NCBI RefSeq assembly: GCF_024102715.1
Contig: NZ_JAGFJM010000089.1
Coordinates: 22,449-86,448 of the forward strand
From: Nitrosomonas communis
GTDB lineage: Bacteria > Pseudomonadota > Gammaproteobacteria > Burkholderiales > Nitrosomonadaceae
Direction: 5' to 3'
DNA length: 64,000 bases
Position numbers and translations under genes: made by a program. This document shows, piece after piece, positions 1 through 9,576 of the stretch. Within the stretch, counting starts at the first letter, position 1. Each line of letters opens with the position of its first letter. The notes beneath the pieces were generated by a model that worked only from the letters and a program-made list of their open reading frames with translations, did no database searches and was not told the origin of the DNA.

Positions 1-1012
1 AAATATTCAACGATGCCACCGCTATGATCCATGACACGCCGCTTATCAATCCGGCGGCGATACCAATGCCTGTGTGCTCACCATAGGCGAACATCAGCGA
101 GCACAGCGCTGTTCCTGCCGTCGCCAGCATCATGATCTTATCCGCACTCACCTGTTTTTTCATCACCGGCAGCAAAAATGCGCCTGCCACCGCGCCAATT
201 CCCAGCGCGGTCAGTAAAATACCATAAAGGTTGGGACCGCCCTGTAATATCTCCTTTGCCACCAAGGGCAGCAATGCCCAGTAAGCAGAAGCGCAAATGA
301 AAAAGGCCAGTGCGCGGAACAAGGTATGACGTAGCGGCATGCTATGCAGTGCGAATCGAACGCCTGCGCGCATGGCACCGGACAAGCGCTCTCTCGGCAG
401 CATATCAGCTTGCGTCACGGCAGCACGCCACCATACCAACGCTGTTACCACGGCAAGATAGGAAACGGCATCAAGCAACACCGTCATCACGGCACCCGCC
501 GCTGCCAGGATAAAGCCGCCCAACGCCGGACCGATAGCTCGGGCGATATTGATACTCACCCCATTCAAGGCGATAGCAGGAGCCAGTGTATCCCGTGGCA
601 CGAGGCGCTGGACGATCGCTTGCCACGCGGGTGTGGCGAAAGCCGATCCCACACCGGTTATGAAAGTGAACAACAGCAAGACCCAAACATTGACACCATC
701 CTTCCATAGTAGTCCTGCAAACAGAAACAGTGCCACGGCAAGGAGAAACTGTGTCCATAGCAACAGCTTACGGCGATCAAAGAGATCTCCCAGCGCTCCC
801 GCAGGAAGCGCAAACAGGAAGATCGGCAAGGCTGTCGCTGCCTGCACCATCGACACCATCAACGGTGATGGCGACAGCTCTGTCATCACCCAGCCAGAAG
901 TGACATTGAACATCCAGGTGCCGATATTCGAGATCAGCGTCGCGGTCCACAACACCGTGAAAACGCGATGCTTGAATGGAGAAAATGCCGATCCCCCCAT
1001 TCCGCCTGACAT
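1..1012 (-). CDS. MFS transporter, MFS_3/EntS-like exporter (partial, C-terminus outside window)
   Basis: An open frame runs from an ATG at 1012 to the left edge without a stop, giving about 337 N-terminal residues. The translation is very hydrophobic with successive membrane segments. The loop between the second and third segments has the major facilitator motif A (GALGDLFDRRK, residues 72-82). The general look, including a second region beginning ATPAWQAIVQRLVP, fits the MFS_3 (transmembrane secretion effector/EntS-like) group of proton-driven exporters; substrate unknown. The start lies 2 bases after the TGA of the amidohydrolase (1015-1017), so the two are almost certainly one transcript with coupled translation. 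A second in-frame ATG four codons later (998-1000) is possible. The family is known; the link to the amidohydrolase is inferred from the operon only. Confidence 0.85.
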   Translation of the reverse strand, partial: MSGGMGGSAFSPFKHRVFTVLWTATLISNIGTWMFNVTSGWVMTELSPSPLMVSMVQAATALPIFLFALPAGALGDLFDRRKLLLWTQFLLAVALFLFAGLLWKDGVNVWVLLLFTFITGVGSAFATPAWQAIVQRLVPRDTLAPAIALNGVSINIARAIGPALGGFILAAAGAVMTVLLDAVSYLAVVTALVWWRAAVTQADMLPRERLSGAMRAGVRFALHSMPLRHTLFRALAFFICASAYWALLPLVAKEILQGGPNLYGILLTALGIGAVAGAFLLPVMKKQVSADKIMMLATAGTALCSLMFAYGEHTGIGIAAGLISGVSWIIAVASLNI

Positions 1013-1014
1013 GA

Positions 1015-3024
1015 TCAATAGGCAAAGCAGCCGCAGCCGGTAGCCCACGGATGATTAAAGCTGGGTCTCTTCTGTTGCCCTTGTTGTCCACTAAGGCCCA
1101 GCCAGCAGGATAGCTTGCCGTCATACCCATGGACGTGATCATGATGACATCCTGACGCCATGGAGGTTCTAGCAACGACAGACACAGAACTGACATTAGC
1201 CTGTTGATAGCCACCAAAATGGTGCACCGGCGACCAGTCGAGGCTGACTGGCGGTAAAGGCGTGTCATGTGACTTGAATTCGGCATCGGCATAGACGATT
1301 TTACCGCCCACCACGGTCATGACAGCAGTGATGTCCTTGATGGCTTCCTCCGGCACCGTCATAAAGTCATGTGACAGTACTGCAAGATCGGCATATCTGC
1401 CAGGCAGCAAAGCGCCCTTGGCCTTTTCCTCATTAGATTTATAGGCACTACCCAGTGTCCAGAGACGCAGGGCTTCTTCGCGCTCCAGCCGGTTAGCCTC
1501 GCCATAAAGTGGCAGGCCGCCGACCGTCTTACCGGTCACCAGCCAGTAGAGCGATACCCAGGGGTTATAGCTGGCCACGCGCGTCGCATCGGTGCCGCTA
1601 CCCACCGGGATGCCCATAGCAAGCATTTTGCGGATTGGCGGACTATGCTCTGCGGCCTGCTTGCCGTAGCGATCAACAAAATACTCACCTTGAAAAGCCA
1701 TACGGTGCTGCACGGCCACACCGCTATGCAAACGCTGAATGCGTTCCAGATTTTTTTCACTAATGGTTTCGGCATGATCGAAGAACCAGCGCACATCACC
1801 AAATGGGGTATCGCGGTTGATTGTTTCGAAAACATCCAGAGCGCGGCCGATGGTTTCGTCATAGGTCGCATGCAGGCGAAACGGCCAGCGATTTTCCACC
1901 AGGAAACGCACGACCTCACCCAGTTCTTTTTCCATATTGGCTGCCATATCGGGGCGCGGTTGCAAGAAATCTTCAAAATCGGCAGCCGAAAACACCAGCA
2001 TTTCACCCGCGCCATTATGGCGCAGATACTCATCGCCGCTGTAGGGCTTGACCATTCCTGCCCATTTTTTGAAGTCCGCCAGTTCGCCACCCTTATTCTG
2101 CGTGAACAAATTATAGGCAATGCGTACCGTGATCTGCCCGTCTTCGTGCAGTTTCTCAATGACTTGATAGTCTTCCGGGTAGTTCTGATAGCCACCGCCT
2201 GCGTCAATGCAGCTCGTCACACCCAGGCGGTTCAATTCACGCATGAAATGGCGGGTTGAATTGATTTGGTCGCTCATCGGCAGCTTGGGCCCCTTGGCCA
2301 AGGTCGCATACAGAATCAGTGCATTCGGCTCGGCGATCAATATGCCAGTCGGATTGCCTTTCGCGTCACGCTCGATCCGGCTGCCGGTAAAGTCAGGCGT
2401 ATCCTTAGTGATCCCTACAGCCCGCAGCGCCGCCCTGTTTAGTAACGCACGATCATACAGATGCAGGATGAAAACGGGCGTATCCGGTGCAACGGCATTA
2501 ATTTCCGCCAGTGTCGGCATACGGCGCTCTTTGAACTGAAATTCGCTCCACCCCCCGACGACACGCACCCATTGCGGCGCAGGTGTGCGATCAGCCTGAA
2601 TTTTCAGCATTGCCAGAGCATCCGCCAGACTGCGTACCCCATCCCAGCGCAACTCCATATTGTAATTCAATCCGCCGCGGATCAAGTGCAAGTGGGAATC
2701 ATTGAGACCGGGAATAACGCGCTTGCCCCTCAGGTCAATCATTTTCGTATCTGGCTTCGCCAGCGCATGGATCTCCTTATCTGAGCCAATAGCTGACACA
2801 AATCCACCTGTCAGCGCAATCGCAGTTACTTCAGGATGGCGCCTGTCGAGGGTAGTAATTTTACCGTTGTAGAAAATCACGTCAGCTTCGCTGTTGGTCA
2901 TGGCATGGATCTCCTTTGGAAATCGGTTGAGATAGCGCTCGGCCAGCAACCCTGTACCCAGCAGCAGGCTGCGCTGTATGAAAGTCCGTCGTTTCAGGTT
3001 GCCGATAAAAGAATTTCTTTTCAT
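1015..3024 (-). CDS. YtcJ-like amidohydrolase (Amidohydro_3), Tat-exported
   Basis: 669 residues. The N-terminus (KRRTFIQRS at residues 11-19, then a hydrophobic stretch) looks like a twin-arginine signal, so the enzyme probably acts outside the cytoplasm. The metal-dependent hydrolase core is clear: NGKITTLD start strand, VIPGLNDSHLHL with the HxH metal pair, and a late SGTDATRVASYNPW segment typical of YtcJ/Amidohydro_3 proteins. These hydrolyse amide-type bonds; the substrate cannot be told from sequence. The last 60 residues are unusual, with a His-rich stretch (CHHDHVHG) and a Cys-Gly-Cys tail (GCGCFAY). AGGAGG at 3033-3038 fits the ATG at 3024. The MFS exporter follows after 2 bases. 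Confidence 0.85.
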   Translation of the reverse strand: MKRNSFIGNLKRRTFIQRSLLLGTGLLAERYLNRFPKEIHAMTNSEADVIFYNGKITTLDRRHPEVTAIALTGGFVSAIGSDKEIHALAKPDTKMIDLRGKRVIPGLNDSHLHLIRGGLNYNMELRWDGVRSLADALAMLKIQADRTPAPQWVRVVGGWSEFQFKERRMPTLAEINAVAPDTPVFILHLYDRALLNRAALRAVGITKDTPDFTGSRIERDAKGNPTGILIAEPNALILYATLAKGPKLPMSDQINSTRHFMRELNRLGVTSCIDAGGGYQNYPEDYQVIEKLHEDGQITVRIAYNLFTQNKGGELADFKKWAGMVKPYSGDEYLRHNGAGEMLVFSAADFEDFLQPRPDMAANMEKELGEVVRFLVENRWPFRLHATYDETIGRALDVFETINRDTPFGDVRWFFDHAETISEKNLERIQRLHSGVAVQHRMAFQGEYFVDRYGKQAAEHSPPIRKMLAMGIPVGSGTDATRVASYNPWVSLYWLVTGKTVGGLPLYGEANRLEREEALRLWTLGSAYKSNEEKAKGALLPGRYADLAVLSHDFMTVPEEAIKDITAVMTVVGGKIVYADAEFKSHDTPLPPVSLDWSPVHHFGGYQQANVSSVSVVARTSMASGCHHDHVHGYDGKLSCWLGLSGQQGQQKRPSFNHPWATGCGCFAY

Positions 3025-3110
3025 AAGCCATTCCTCCTAAAACCAAGAGGTAGATAAAATGTAATCAACTCTGAGTGCCAGGACAACTGACTCAGATTAC
3101 CTCCAAACAT

Positions 3111-4601
3111 TCACAGCTCATTGCGCCAGGTCTGATCGTCGCTATCGAACAGGCGGTTAGCTTCTGCCGGCCCCCAACTTCCGGCCGGATAGGTTGGAAT
3201 AAATTCGCGCTCGACCAGCCAATGTTTCAGAATGGGATCGACAACCCGCCACGCCCATTCCACCTCGTCAAAACGGATAAATAGCGAACGGTCACCTTCG
3301 ATCACGTCGAGTAATAGCGTTTCATAAGCATCGAGCGCCTGCTCGTCAGTTTTGAGGAAACTCGCGTTCAGCTGCATCACGCGCGTATCCATGTCGAGGC
3401 CCGGCTGCTTGACGTGAATTTCCAAGCGCATCGATTTTTCGGGCTGGATCGACAGCAACACCCAGTTCGGTGCGATGGATTCCAGCGGCGTCTCGCGGAA
3501 AAGCTGTTGCGGTGGATGCTTGAAGCGGATTGCGATCAGTGAAGTCTGCTTCGCCAGTCTTTTGCCTGTGCGCAAATAAAACGGCACGCCACGCCAGCGC
3601 CAGTTGTCGATGTAAAACTTGACGGCAACAAAAGTTTCGGTGAGGGAATTGGTCTCGACATTCTCCTCCTGCTGATAGCCCACCACTGCCTGTCCGTCGA
3701 TATTGCCACGCGCATATTGTGCGCGTACGGCATGCGCATGCACCGCGCGCTTGGCAATCGGCCGGATCGAGCGCAATACCTTGACCTTCTCGTCGCGCAG
3801 CGCATCCGCCTCGAGCGCGGGCGGCGGCTCCATCGCCACCACAGTCATCAGTTGCATGAGATGGTTCTGCAACATGTCGCGCAAGGCACCGGCACGATCG
3901 TAGTAGTCGGCGCGCTTTTCGATGCCGATCGACTCAGCCACCGTGATCTGCACATGATCGATAAAATTACGATTCCACAACGGTTCAATCAATGTGTTAG
4001 CAAAGCGGAACACCAGCAGGTTCTGCACTGTTTCCTTGCCGAGAAAATGATCAATGCGGTAAACCTGTTCCTCATCGAAATGCTGGTGCAATAGACGATT
4101 CAGCACCTGCGCGGACTCGATGTCTTCGCCGAAGGGTTTCTCGATCACTACCCGGTTCAGGCCGCGCGGCTGGTTGAGTCCAACCGCTTCAAGGTTCTGG
4201 ATCACCGCGGCAAATTCCGAGGGCTTAATTGCCAGATAGAACACCGTACGGGAGCACGCTGATTCGGGCGGCAAGTTGGCCGCTAGTGCGCGGTAGGATT
4301 CCACATCATTGAGATCGCCCTGCTGGTAATGGAAGCGGGCGAGGAAACGCTCGAATACTGGACCCTCCAGTCTGTTTTTGACTTGGTTAGCCAGCATGCC
4401 GCGCATATGTTCGCGCCAACTGTCGAGCGTCCAGTCGCGACGTGAGAAAGCAACGATAGTGAGGTTTTTCGCCAGCCGCTCAGCCACCTCCAGATGAAAC
4501 AACGCGGGCAAAAGCTTGCTCGAGGCGAGATTACCGGTTGCACCGAAAATCACGAATGAACATGGCAAATTCTCCGATTGGCGCTCCTGCGGGCCATTCA
4601 T
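3111..4601 (-). CDS. zwf: glucose-6-phosphate 1-dehydrogenase
   Basis: 496 residues, normal for the family. It oxidises glucose 6-phosphate to 6-phosphogluconolactone with NAD(P)+, the first step of the oxidative pentose phosphate pathway in the cytoplasm. The Rossmann fingerprint is FVIFGATGNLA near the N-terminus; the active-site signature RIDHFLGKE lies at residues 182-190; EKPFG before it matches the family. The start was set at the ATG at 4599-4601, 1 base after the gnd stop, because AAGGAG inside the end of gnd sits about 7 bases upstream. An in-frame ATG at 4622 inside gnd would add 7 residues and is less likely. Co-transcribed with gnd, the enzyme two steps downstream. Confidence 0.95.
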   Translation of the reverse strand: MNGPQERQSENLPCSFVIFGATGNLASSKLLPALFHLEVAERLAKNLTIVAFSRRDWTLDSWREHMRGMLANQVKNRLEGPVFERFLARFHYQQGDLNDVESYRALAANLPPESACSRTVFYLAIKPSEFAAVIQNLEAVGLNQPRGLNRVVIEKPFGEDIESAQVLNRLLHQHFDEEQVYRIDHFLGKETVQNLLVFRFANTLIEPLWNRNFIDHVQITVAESIGIEKRADYYDRAGALRDMLQNHLMQLMTVVAMEPPPALEADALRDEKVKVLRSIRPIAKRAVHAHAVRAQYARGNIDGQAVVGYQQEENVETNSLTETFVAVKFYIDNWRWRGVPFYLRTGKRLAKQTSLIAIRFKHPPQQLFRETPLESIAPNWVLLSIQPEKSMRLEIHVKQPGLDMDTRVMQLNASFLKTDEQALDAYETLLLDVIEGDRSLFIRFDEVEWAWRVVDPILKHWLVEREFIPTYPAGSWGPAEANRLFDSDDQTWRNEL

Positions 4602-4602
4602 C

Positions 4603-5511
4603 TCAATGCTCCTTGACCGCATGACCGCCGAAACCCTGCCGCATTTTAGCCAGCAGTTTTGCGGCGTAGTCGTTGTTACCTTGTGTGGCGAAACGCATCG
4701 CCAACGCGAGCGTCATGATCGGTGCCGGGATACCCTGCTCGATTGCAGCCAGCGCCGTCCAGCGGCCTTCGCCCGAGTCGGCCACGAACGGTTCAATCGT
4801 AGCGAGCATCTGATCTTCCGCTAAAAACTCAGCAGATAAATCGAGCAGCCACGAGCGTACCACGCTGCCGTGCCGCCATAGCTCGGAGATGGCCGCAAGA
4901 TCCAGATTAAAACCGGGCTTATCCTTCATCAACGCAAAGCCCTCGGCAAAGGCTTGCATCATGCCGTACTCAATACCGTTGTGCACCATCTTCACATAAT
5001 GCCCTGAACCGACTGGGCCAGTATGTAGCCAGCCGCTCGTCGGTGTCGGCGCAAGCGCCTGCAGGTACGGCTGCAAGCGTGCTGCAGCCGCATCTGATCC
5101 GCCAAACATGATGCAATAACCGTTTTCCAGTCCCCATACCCCGCCCGACACCCCGGCATCGACGAATTCGACGCCAAATTGCGCACAACGTGCAGCGCGC
5201 GGCATATCATCCTTGTAGTGCGCATTCGCGCCATCTACGAGCAAATCGCCTGGCAATAACAAGGGTAGTAATGCCGATAGCGCCGTTTCGGTCACTTCAC
5301 CGGCTGGCAACATCAGCCATACAATGCGTGGTGCTTTGAGCGCAGCGATCAGCGCCGGGTAATCCACACAGGCAGTGTGTCCGGTTTCCTTGACCAATGC
5401 CTCGGTCACGTCGAAGGTGCGGTTCATCACTGCGATTTTTATGCCCTGCCGGGCGAGACGACGCGCCATGTTAGCACCCATTCGCCCCAACCCTACGATG
5501 CCGAATTCCAT
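4603..5511 (-). CDS. gnd: 6-phosphogluconate dehydrogenase, decarboxylating (short form)
   Basis: 302 residues. Oxidatively decarboxylates 6-phosphogluconate to ribulose 5-phosphate. The NAD(P) site GIVGLGRMGANMARRL is at the extreme N-terminus. The substrate region (DAGVSGGVWGLENGYCIMFGG, then GHYVKMVHNGIEYG) is that of the short GntZ-like branch, about 300 residues, rather than the roughly 470-residue enteric form; that branch often prefers NAD+. AGGAGG at 5517-5522 supports the ATG at 5511. It lies between the B12-dependent ribonucleotide reductase (25 bases upstream) and zwf (1 base downstream), so the three are likely one operon. Confidence 0.93.
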   Translation of the reverse strand: MEFGIVGLGRMGANMARRLARQGIKIAVMNRTFDVTEALVKETGHTACVDYPALIAALKAPRIVWLMLPAGEVTETALSALLPLLLPGDLLVDGANAHYKDDMPRAARCAQFGVEFVDAGVSGGVWGLENGYCIMFGGSDAAAARLQPYLQALAPTPTSGWLHTGPVGSGHYVKMVHNGIEYGMMQAFAEGFALMKDKPGFNLDLAAISELWRHGSVVRSWLLDLSAEFLAEDQMLATIEPFVADSGEGRWTALAAIEQGIPAPIMTLALAMRFATQGNNDYAAKLLAKMRQGFGGHAVKEH

Positions 5512-5536
5512 GCTTTCCTCCTATGATGTGATGAGA

Positions 5537-7354
5537 TCAGTCCGCTTCACGTTCTAAACCACAACAGTGTGGTGCCGTTTGTTCTTCTGTTATTCTGCTC
5601 AAAATGGTGCCAGTTACCGGATTAGGACGAAAGGTGGTACAACCTTTCAAACCAAGGTCATAAGCCTGTTGATAGAGATTACGAAACGCGATGAAATCAT
5701 AATCCGTCGGCACATTGATCGTTTTGGAAATCGCCTGGTCAACATAAGGCTGAATAGCTGCCTGCATTTGCAAGTGATCGCTTGGTGACAGCTGATGGGC
5801 ACTGATAAACGCGGGAGGTAAAGACGCGTTACCGTGCATCTTGCGCCAGCAAGCAATCGCATAATCAACCACATGATATTCCGAGTAATTTCCATCCGAC
5901 CCCAATACCTGTCGGCTATACTCACTGTCAAAAACTGGCTCCAGGCCGCTGGAAACATTATTGGCAAGCAGACTGATCGTGCCTGTTGGCGCAATCGCTG
6001 TCAGGTGACTGTTGCGGATACCATACTGCGCAATACCATTGCGGATAGCTTCGGGCAAGGTGCGGACAAAAGTGCCAGCAAGATATTTATCCGGATGAAA
6101 GGATGGAAATGATCCTTTCTCGCGGGCGATGTCCACAGAAGCCTGGTAAGCGGCATGGCACACGGTTTGCATGACTGATTGCGCAATCTGCAATGATGCT
6201 TGGCTGCCATAACGTAGATTCAACATCATTAACGCATCGGCCAGGCCTGTAATTCCCAAGCCGATGCGGCGTGAAGAACGCGCCTGCGCAGCCTGGCCGG
6301 CCAACGGAAAATTCGACATATCGATCACATTATCCAGCAAGCGCACTGCGCTTCTCGCGGTGGCGCCAATTCCTGTCATATCCAGCAGCGCCTGCTCCGA
6401 GAATGGCTCTCTAACGAATTGCGTGAGATTGATTGAGCCGAGATTACAGGCACCATAAGGAGGCAGCGGCACTTCACCGCAAGGATTGGTGGCATGTATC
6501 CTTTCGCAATAATAAAGATTATTGAGCTGATTGATCCGGTCAATAAACAGTACCCCTGGTTCAGCATAGTCATAGGTAGCACGCATGATCTTTTCCCATA
6601 GCATGCGGGCGCGAATGCGCTTGTATAGCTTGCAAGGTACAGGATGCTGGTAACCCGGCCAATCTCGCAGCACCACCTCACCTGCCACTGCATGCTCACC
6701 GGCTGGAAAGACTAATAACCAGTCTTCATCCTTGCCTACTGCAGTCAGAAAGTCATCGCTGACCAATACAGAAATATTGAAGTGCCGTAACTGAGTGCGG
6801 TCCTGCTTGACAGCAATGAATTCCTCAATATCAGGATGATCGCAGCGTAATGTCCCCATCATGGCGCCGCGGCGGGCGCCAGTAGAAAGGATAGTAGCGC
6901 ACATGCTGTCCCAGATACGCATGAAAGAAACCGGACCGGATGCCACGGAACCGACACCGTATGCTTGCGTGCCGCGCGGGCGCAGTGTGGAAAAATCATA
7001 GCCGACACCGCCACCCTGTTGCATTGTCAGCGCGCCTTCCTTAAGTGCATTAAAAATGCCATCCATCGCGTCAGGTATGGCGCCCATGACAAAACAGTTA
7101 AATAGCGTGACCTTGTGCGTAGTTCCTGCCCCAGCCTGGATACGGCCTCCTGGCAGGAATTTGAAATTATGCAGAATGTCGTAAAAGCGTGCTTGCCAAT
7201 ATTCCCGACTACTTTCTCCTGCCGCCAGGGTAGACGCAATGCGCCGCCAGCTATCAGCAATCGTGGCGTCATACACCACCGCATTGTTACGATAGCGGTA
7301 TTTAGTTTCCCAGACATGCCGGGCAATTGGCGTGGTGAAATAGGAATCATCCAT
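5537..7354 (-). CDS. nrdJ: adenosylcobalamin-dependent ribonucleotide reductase (class II)
   Basis: 605 residues. Reduces ribonucleotides to deoxyribonucleotides with a B12-derived thiyl radical and without oxygen. The barrel motifs are all present: LFNCFVMGAIPDAMDGIF, MQQGGGVGYDFSTLRPRG, GARRGAMMGTLRCDHPDI, and the active-site loop NPCGEVPLPPYGACNLGSI with its catalytic Cys. A Cys-Cys pair close to the C-terminus (HCCGLEREAD) probably re-reduces the active site. No small-subunit gene sits next to it, as expected for class II. The ATG at 7354 has only a poor Shine-Dalgarno sequence. The first gene of a likely nrdJ-gnd-zwf transcript, it links dNTP synthesis to NADPH and ribose supply. Confidence 0.92.
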   Translation of the reverse strand: MDDSYFTTPIARHVWETKYRYRNNAVVYDATIADSWRRIASTLAAGESSREYWQARFYDILHNFKFLPGGRIQAGAGTTHKVTLFNCFVMGAIPDAMDGIFNALKEGALTMQQGGGVGYDFSTLRPRGTQAYGVGSVASGPVSFMRIWDSMCATILSTGARRGAMMGTLRCDHPDIEEFIAVKQDRTQLRHFNISVLVSDDFLTAVGKDEDWLLVFPAGEHAVAGEVVLRDWPGYQHPVPCKLYKRIRARMLWEKIMRATYDYAEPGVLFIDRINQLNNLYYCERIHATNPCGEVPLPPYGACNLGSINLTQFVREPFSEQALLDMTGIGATARSAVRLLDNVIDMSNFPLAGQAAQARSSRRIGLGITGLADALMMLNLRYGSQASLQIAQSVMQTVCHAAYQASVDIAREKGSFPSFHPDKYLAGTFVRTLPEAIRNGIAQYGIRNSHLTAIAPTGTISLLANNVSSGLEPVFDSEYSRQVLGSDGNYSEYHVVDYAIACWRKMHGNASLPPAFISAHQLSPSDHLQMQAAIQPYVDQAISKTINVPTDYDFIAFRNLYQQAYDLGLKGCTTFRPNPVTGTILSRITEEQTAPHCCGLEREAD

Positions 7355-7388
7355 GGTTTTTAGGATAACACCGATTTGGTTTAGTCAG

Positions 7389-7418
7389 ATTATAAAGCTA
7401 TGCTTGACTCTGTGTCCG
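7389..7418 (-). promoter_or_regulatory. candidate sigma-70 promoter for nrdJ-gnd-zwf
   Basis: On the minus strand there is a perfect TATAAT at 7394-7389, and 18 bases upstream of it CGGACA (7418-7413), which matches TTGACA at 4 of 6 positions. Transcription would begin near 7382, leaving a leader of about 28 bases before the nrdJ ATG. This is motif matching only. Confidence 0.4.
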
Positions 7419-7590
7419 TACATCACAGTTTGTCGGCTGTACTTCTAAAATTTCTATTCTATTAAGGCAGGACTGCTTAAGCGATACATCATGTAAGCAC
7501 ATGACGTATCAGAGCCGAAGCAGATGTCCGGAGAAGTGCACGCGTGAATACCGCGCACCATGGGATAAACGAAAAGCAATACGTTGATCC

Positions 7591-7621
7591 TGCAACCCTC
7601 TCAGGCAGGAAAAGGGTTGCA
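7591..7621 (-). terminator. hairpin downstream of multicopper oxidase, weak terminator candidate
   Basis: A perfect 9-base stem TGCAACCCT / AGGGTTGCA (7591-7599 with 7613-7621) around a 13-base loop lies 23 bases after the oxidase stop codon. No run of T follows on the minus strand, so it may be a processing or Rho-associated structure rather than a true intrinsic terminator. Confidence 0.4.
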
Positions 7622-7644
7622 TCAAAACTTCCTTGCTGTCGGGC

Positions 7645-9345
7645 CTAATGGGAATGCGAATTCGCAATTCCGCCCGCTACCGTGTTAACGACTTGCTGGA
7701 CTTCCATCATGCCTAAATCCTCATGGTCCAAAATATGGCAGTGCATCACAAACTTGCCGATATAGTCCTGGTATTGCGTATAAATGTTGGTAACAGCAGG
7801 CCCCTGTACCAGTAACGTATCTTTCCATACCAACTCATCAGCGCCGTCTGGCCCTTTCCGCTCCCACTGAAATGGATTGACATGGATATGGAAAACATGC
7901 GGCAAAGGAGGGATAGGGTTTGACACGCCCGCTGGGTCGCCTGCTGTCGTCAGTGACCACATTTCGGTGGCACTCAGTGGCAATTGACGCACATGACTGG
8001 GACTGAAAGCGCGGTAATTGACTTGGAAGTAGTTTTTCTGACCATTCATGTCTTGGCCGAGCTTGAAGACGACCTCTTGCACACCCAAGGCTGTTTTTCT
8101 CAGATCAATATCGCCAAACGGCGCCAACGGTGCCATTTCCTCGCTGGTCGGCAAAGCCATGTCGTTGGTCTCATTAGTTACTCGCAGAATTGCCAGCAGA
8201 TTCTCAGGCTCGTCTGCCTGCCGCAAGGATTTAGCTGCCACGGTAGGCCGATCGATGATGCGGTAATCACCCGCTTTCATACTCGCCTTGATCAAGACAT
8301 CGCTGCGGTAGCCTGGCTGGAGATCGATCGGCGTTCCCGCCTGCCAACTGTCAACGCGGCCCAAATAATTGCCATCCAAGGCGATTTCATGCAGATCATG
8401 GCCCTCTACCACGAAAGCGATCGACTCACGGAAGGCGGTGTCAATCAAACGCCAGCGCTGGACTTCACCTCGTTTCATGCTGATGACAGGAACGATCTGC
8501 CCGTTGATGGTGATACGGCGGCGCGAACACGGCCAAGTGTCTTTATTACCAGCTGCGTGACAGTCTTTGGGTGTGGGCTTGGACGGACCCGGAAAAAGAC
8601 TGGTTATGTTATTGAGTTCTCCTCGCTGGTCATAAAGAATAGTTTGCAGCACAAATATTTTCTCATTGGCATTGGCGGCAAGCAGTGACTTTGGTGCAGT
8701 CTTGGCATCATCTTCTATGACGATAGCGCCCGCCATGCCGCTACCTACCTGAATAGATGTGGAGCCATGGGCATGGGCATGATACCAGTAAGAACCTATC
8801 GGATGGCTAGCCGGCAACTTCACCTCATTCTGGAATTGGCTTTGCGGGGCAATATCCAGCAGAACATTATCGCTATTGCCAGTGGGGGAAACATGCAGGC
8901 CGTGATAGTGCATGTTGGTGGTGTTGAAAGATGCGGGTACAGTATTGAGATAAGCGTTTCTGCTCTCTTGTTCAAACTGCGCCTGAACTTCCTCAGCAGT
9001 CTCCTTGGGTAATTGATTGTTCAGCAACAGATTGATGACATCCCCCTGCCGGACGCGTAAAGTGGGACCAACCAGCTGGCCATTGTAGCTACGCAGGGTA
9101 ACCGGGCATCCGCCGATGGAAGTAGCGGCAGGATCGGTGTACTGGACATTGAGACTGGTTGTCAGCACGCCGTTGCTGGAATGAATGTCCGGAGGATTCT
9201 GGAAGGGCACGTAGCCATATTTTTTAACATCGATATCCTGATAAGCACAAGCAGGAATGATAGGTTTGGATTCAGCCAAGGCTACGCTTGCGCAAACAGA
9301 CAAACCAAATGCGATGAATCCAAGGGGGATGAAGTTGTATTGCAT
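7645..9345 (-). CDS. multicopper oxidase, laccase/CotA-like, exported
   Basis: 566 residues with a signal peptide ending at about ALA-ES (residues 24-26), so the protein is periplasmic. All four copper-binding blocks are present: MHYHGLH, SYWYHAHAHGS, HVFHIHVNPF and MHCHILDHEDLGMM, where the last includes the type 1 Cys and axial Met. Multicopper oxidases oxidise Cu(I), Mn(II) or phenolic substrates and reduce O2 to water; which applies here cannot be read from sequence. AGGAGA at 9351-9356 supports the start. It stands alone between the nrdJ and pncB transcripts. The 230 bases upstream (9346-9576) hold no recognisable gene. Confidence 0.92.
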   Translation of the reverse strand: MQYNFIPLGFIAFGLSVCASVALAESKPIIPACAYQDIDVKKYGYVPFQNPPDIHSSNGVLTTSLNVQYTDPAATSIGGCPVTLRSYNGQLVGPTLRVRQGDVINLLLNNQLPKETAEEVQAQFEQESRNAYLNTVPASFNTTNMHYHGLHVSPTGNSDNVLLDIAPQSQFQNEVKLPASHPIGSYWYHAHAHGSTSIQVGSGMAGAIVIEDDAKTAPKSLLAANANEKIFVLQTILYDQRGELNNITSLFPGPSKPTPKDCHAAGNKDTWPCSRRRITINGQIVPVISMKRGEVQRWRLIDTAFRESIAFVVEGHDLHEIALDGNYLGRVDSWQAGTPIDLQPGYRSDVLIKASMKAGDYRIIDRPTVAAKSLRQADEPENLLAILRVTNETNDMALPTSEEMAPLAPFGDIDLRKTALGVQEVVFKLGQDMNGQKNYFQVNYRAFSPSHVRQLPLSATEMWSLTTAGDPAGVSNPIPPLPHVFHIHVNPFQWERKGPDGADELVWKDTLLVQGPAVTNIYTQYQDYIGKFVMHCHILDHEDLGMMEVQQVVNTVAGGIANSHSH

Positions 9346-9576
9346 AATATTCTCCTATTATCAGTGCAGTCTTGCCCGGCTCCTTCGACCCCTTGCGGCA
9401 TCGCACGCTCCCAAGCAAAATCTTCTACTTGATGCGCATGGTAGAGAGGGTAGCTAACTCAATCAGCAGGCAATGAGCCGTCCCAGAAAAAATAATTTTC
9501 AAGGCATCCATTATTTGCCGATTATCTAATTAACAAATTGGACGAATATCGCAGCTTTAATGCTTCTTTTCTTTTG

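Noticed and set aside
777-1292. 171-residue minus-strand open frame
   Set aside because: Overlaps the start of the MFS gene and the end of the amidohydrolase in another frame; both of those have family motifs.
7355-7644. Cobalamin riboswitch before the B12-dependent reductase
   Set aside because: I looked for the B12 box and the usual multi-stem leader and did not find them; the leader appears only about 28 bases long.
7984-8688. 234-residue plus-strand open frame
   Set aside because: Complement of the multicopper oxidase copper-site region; no signal or domain of its own.
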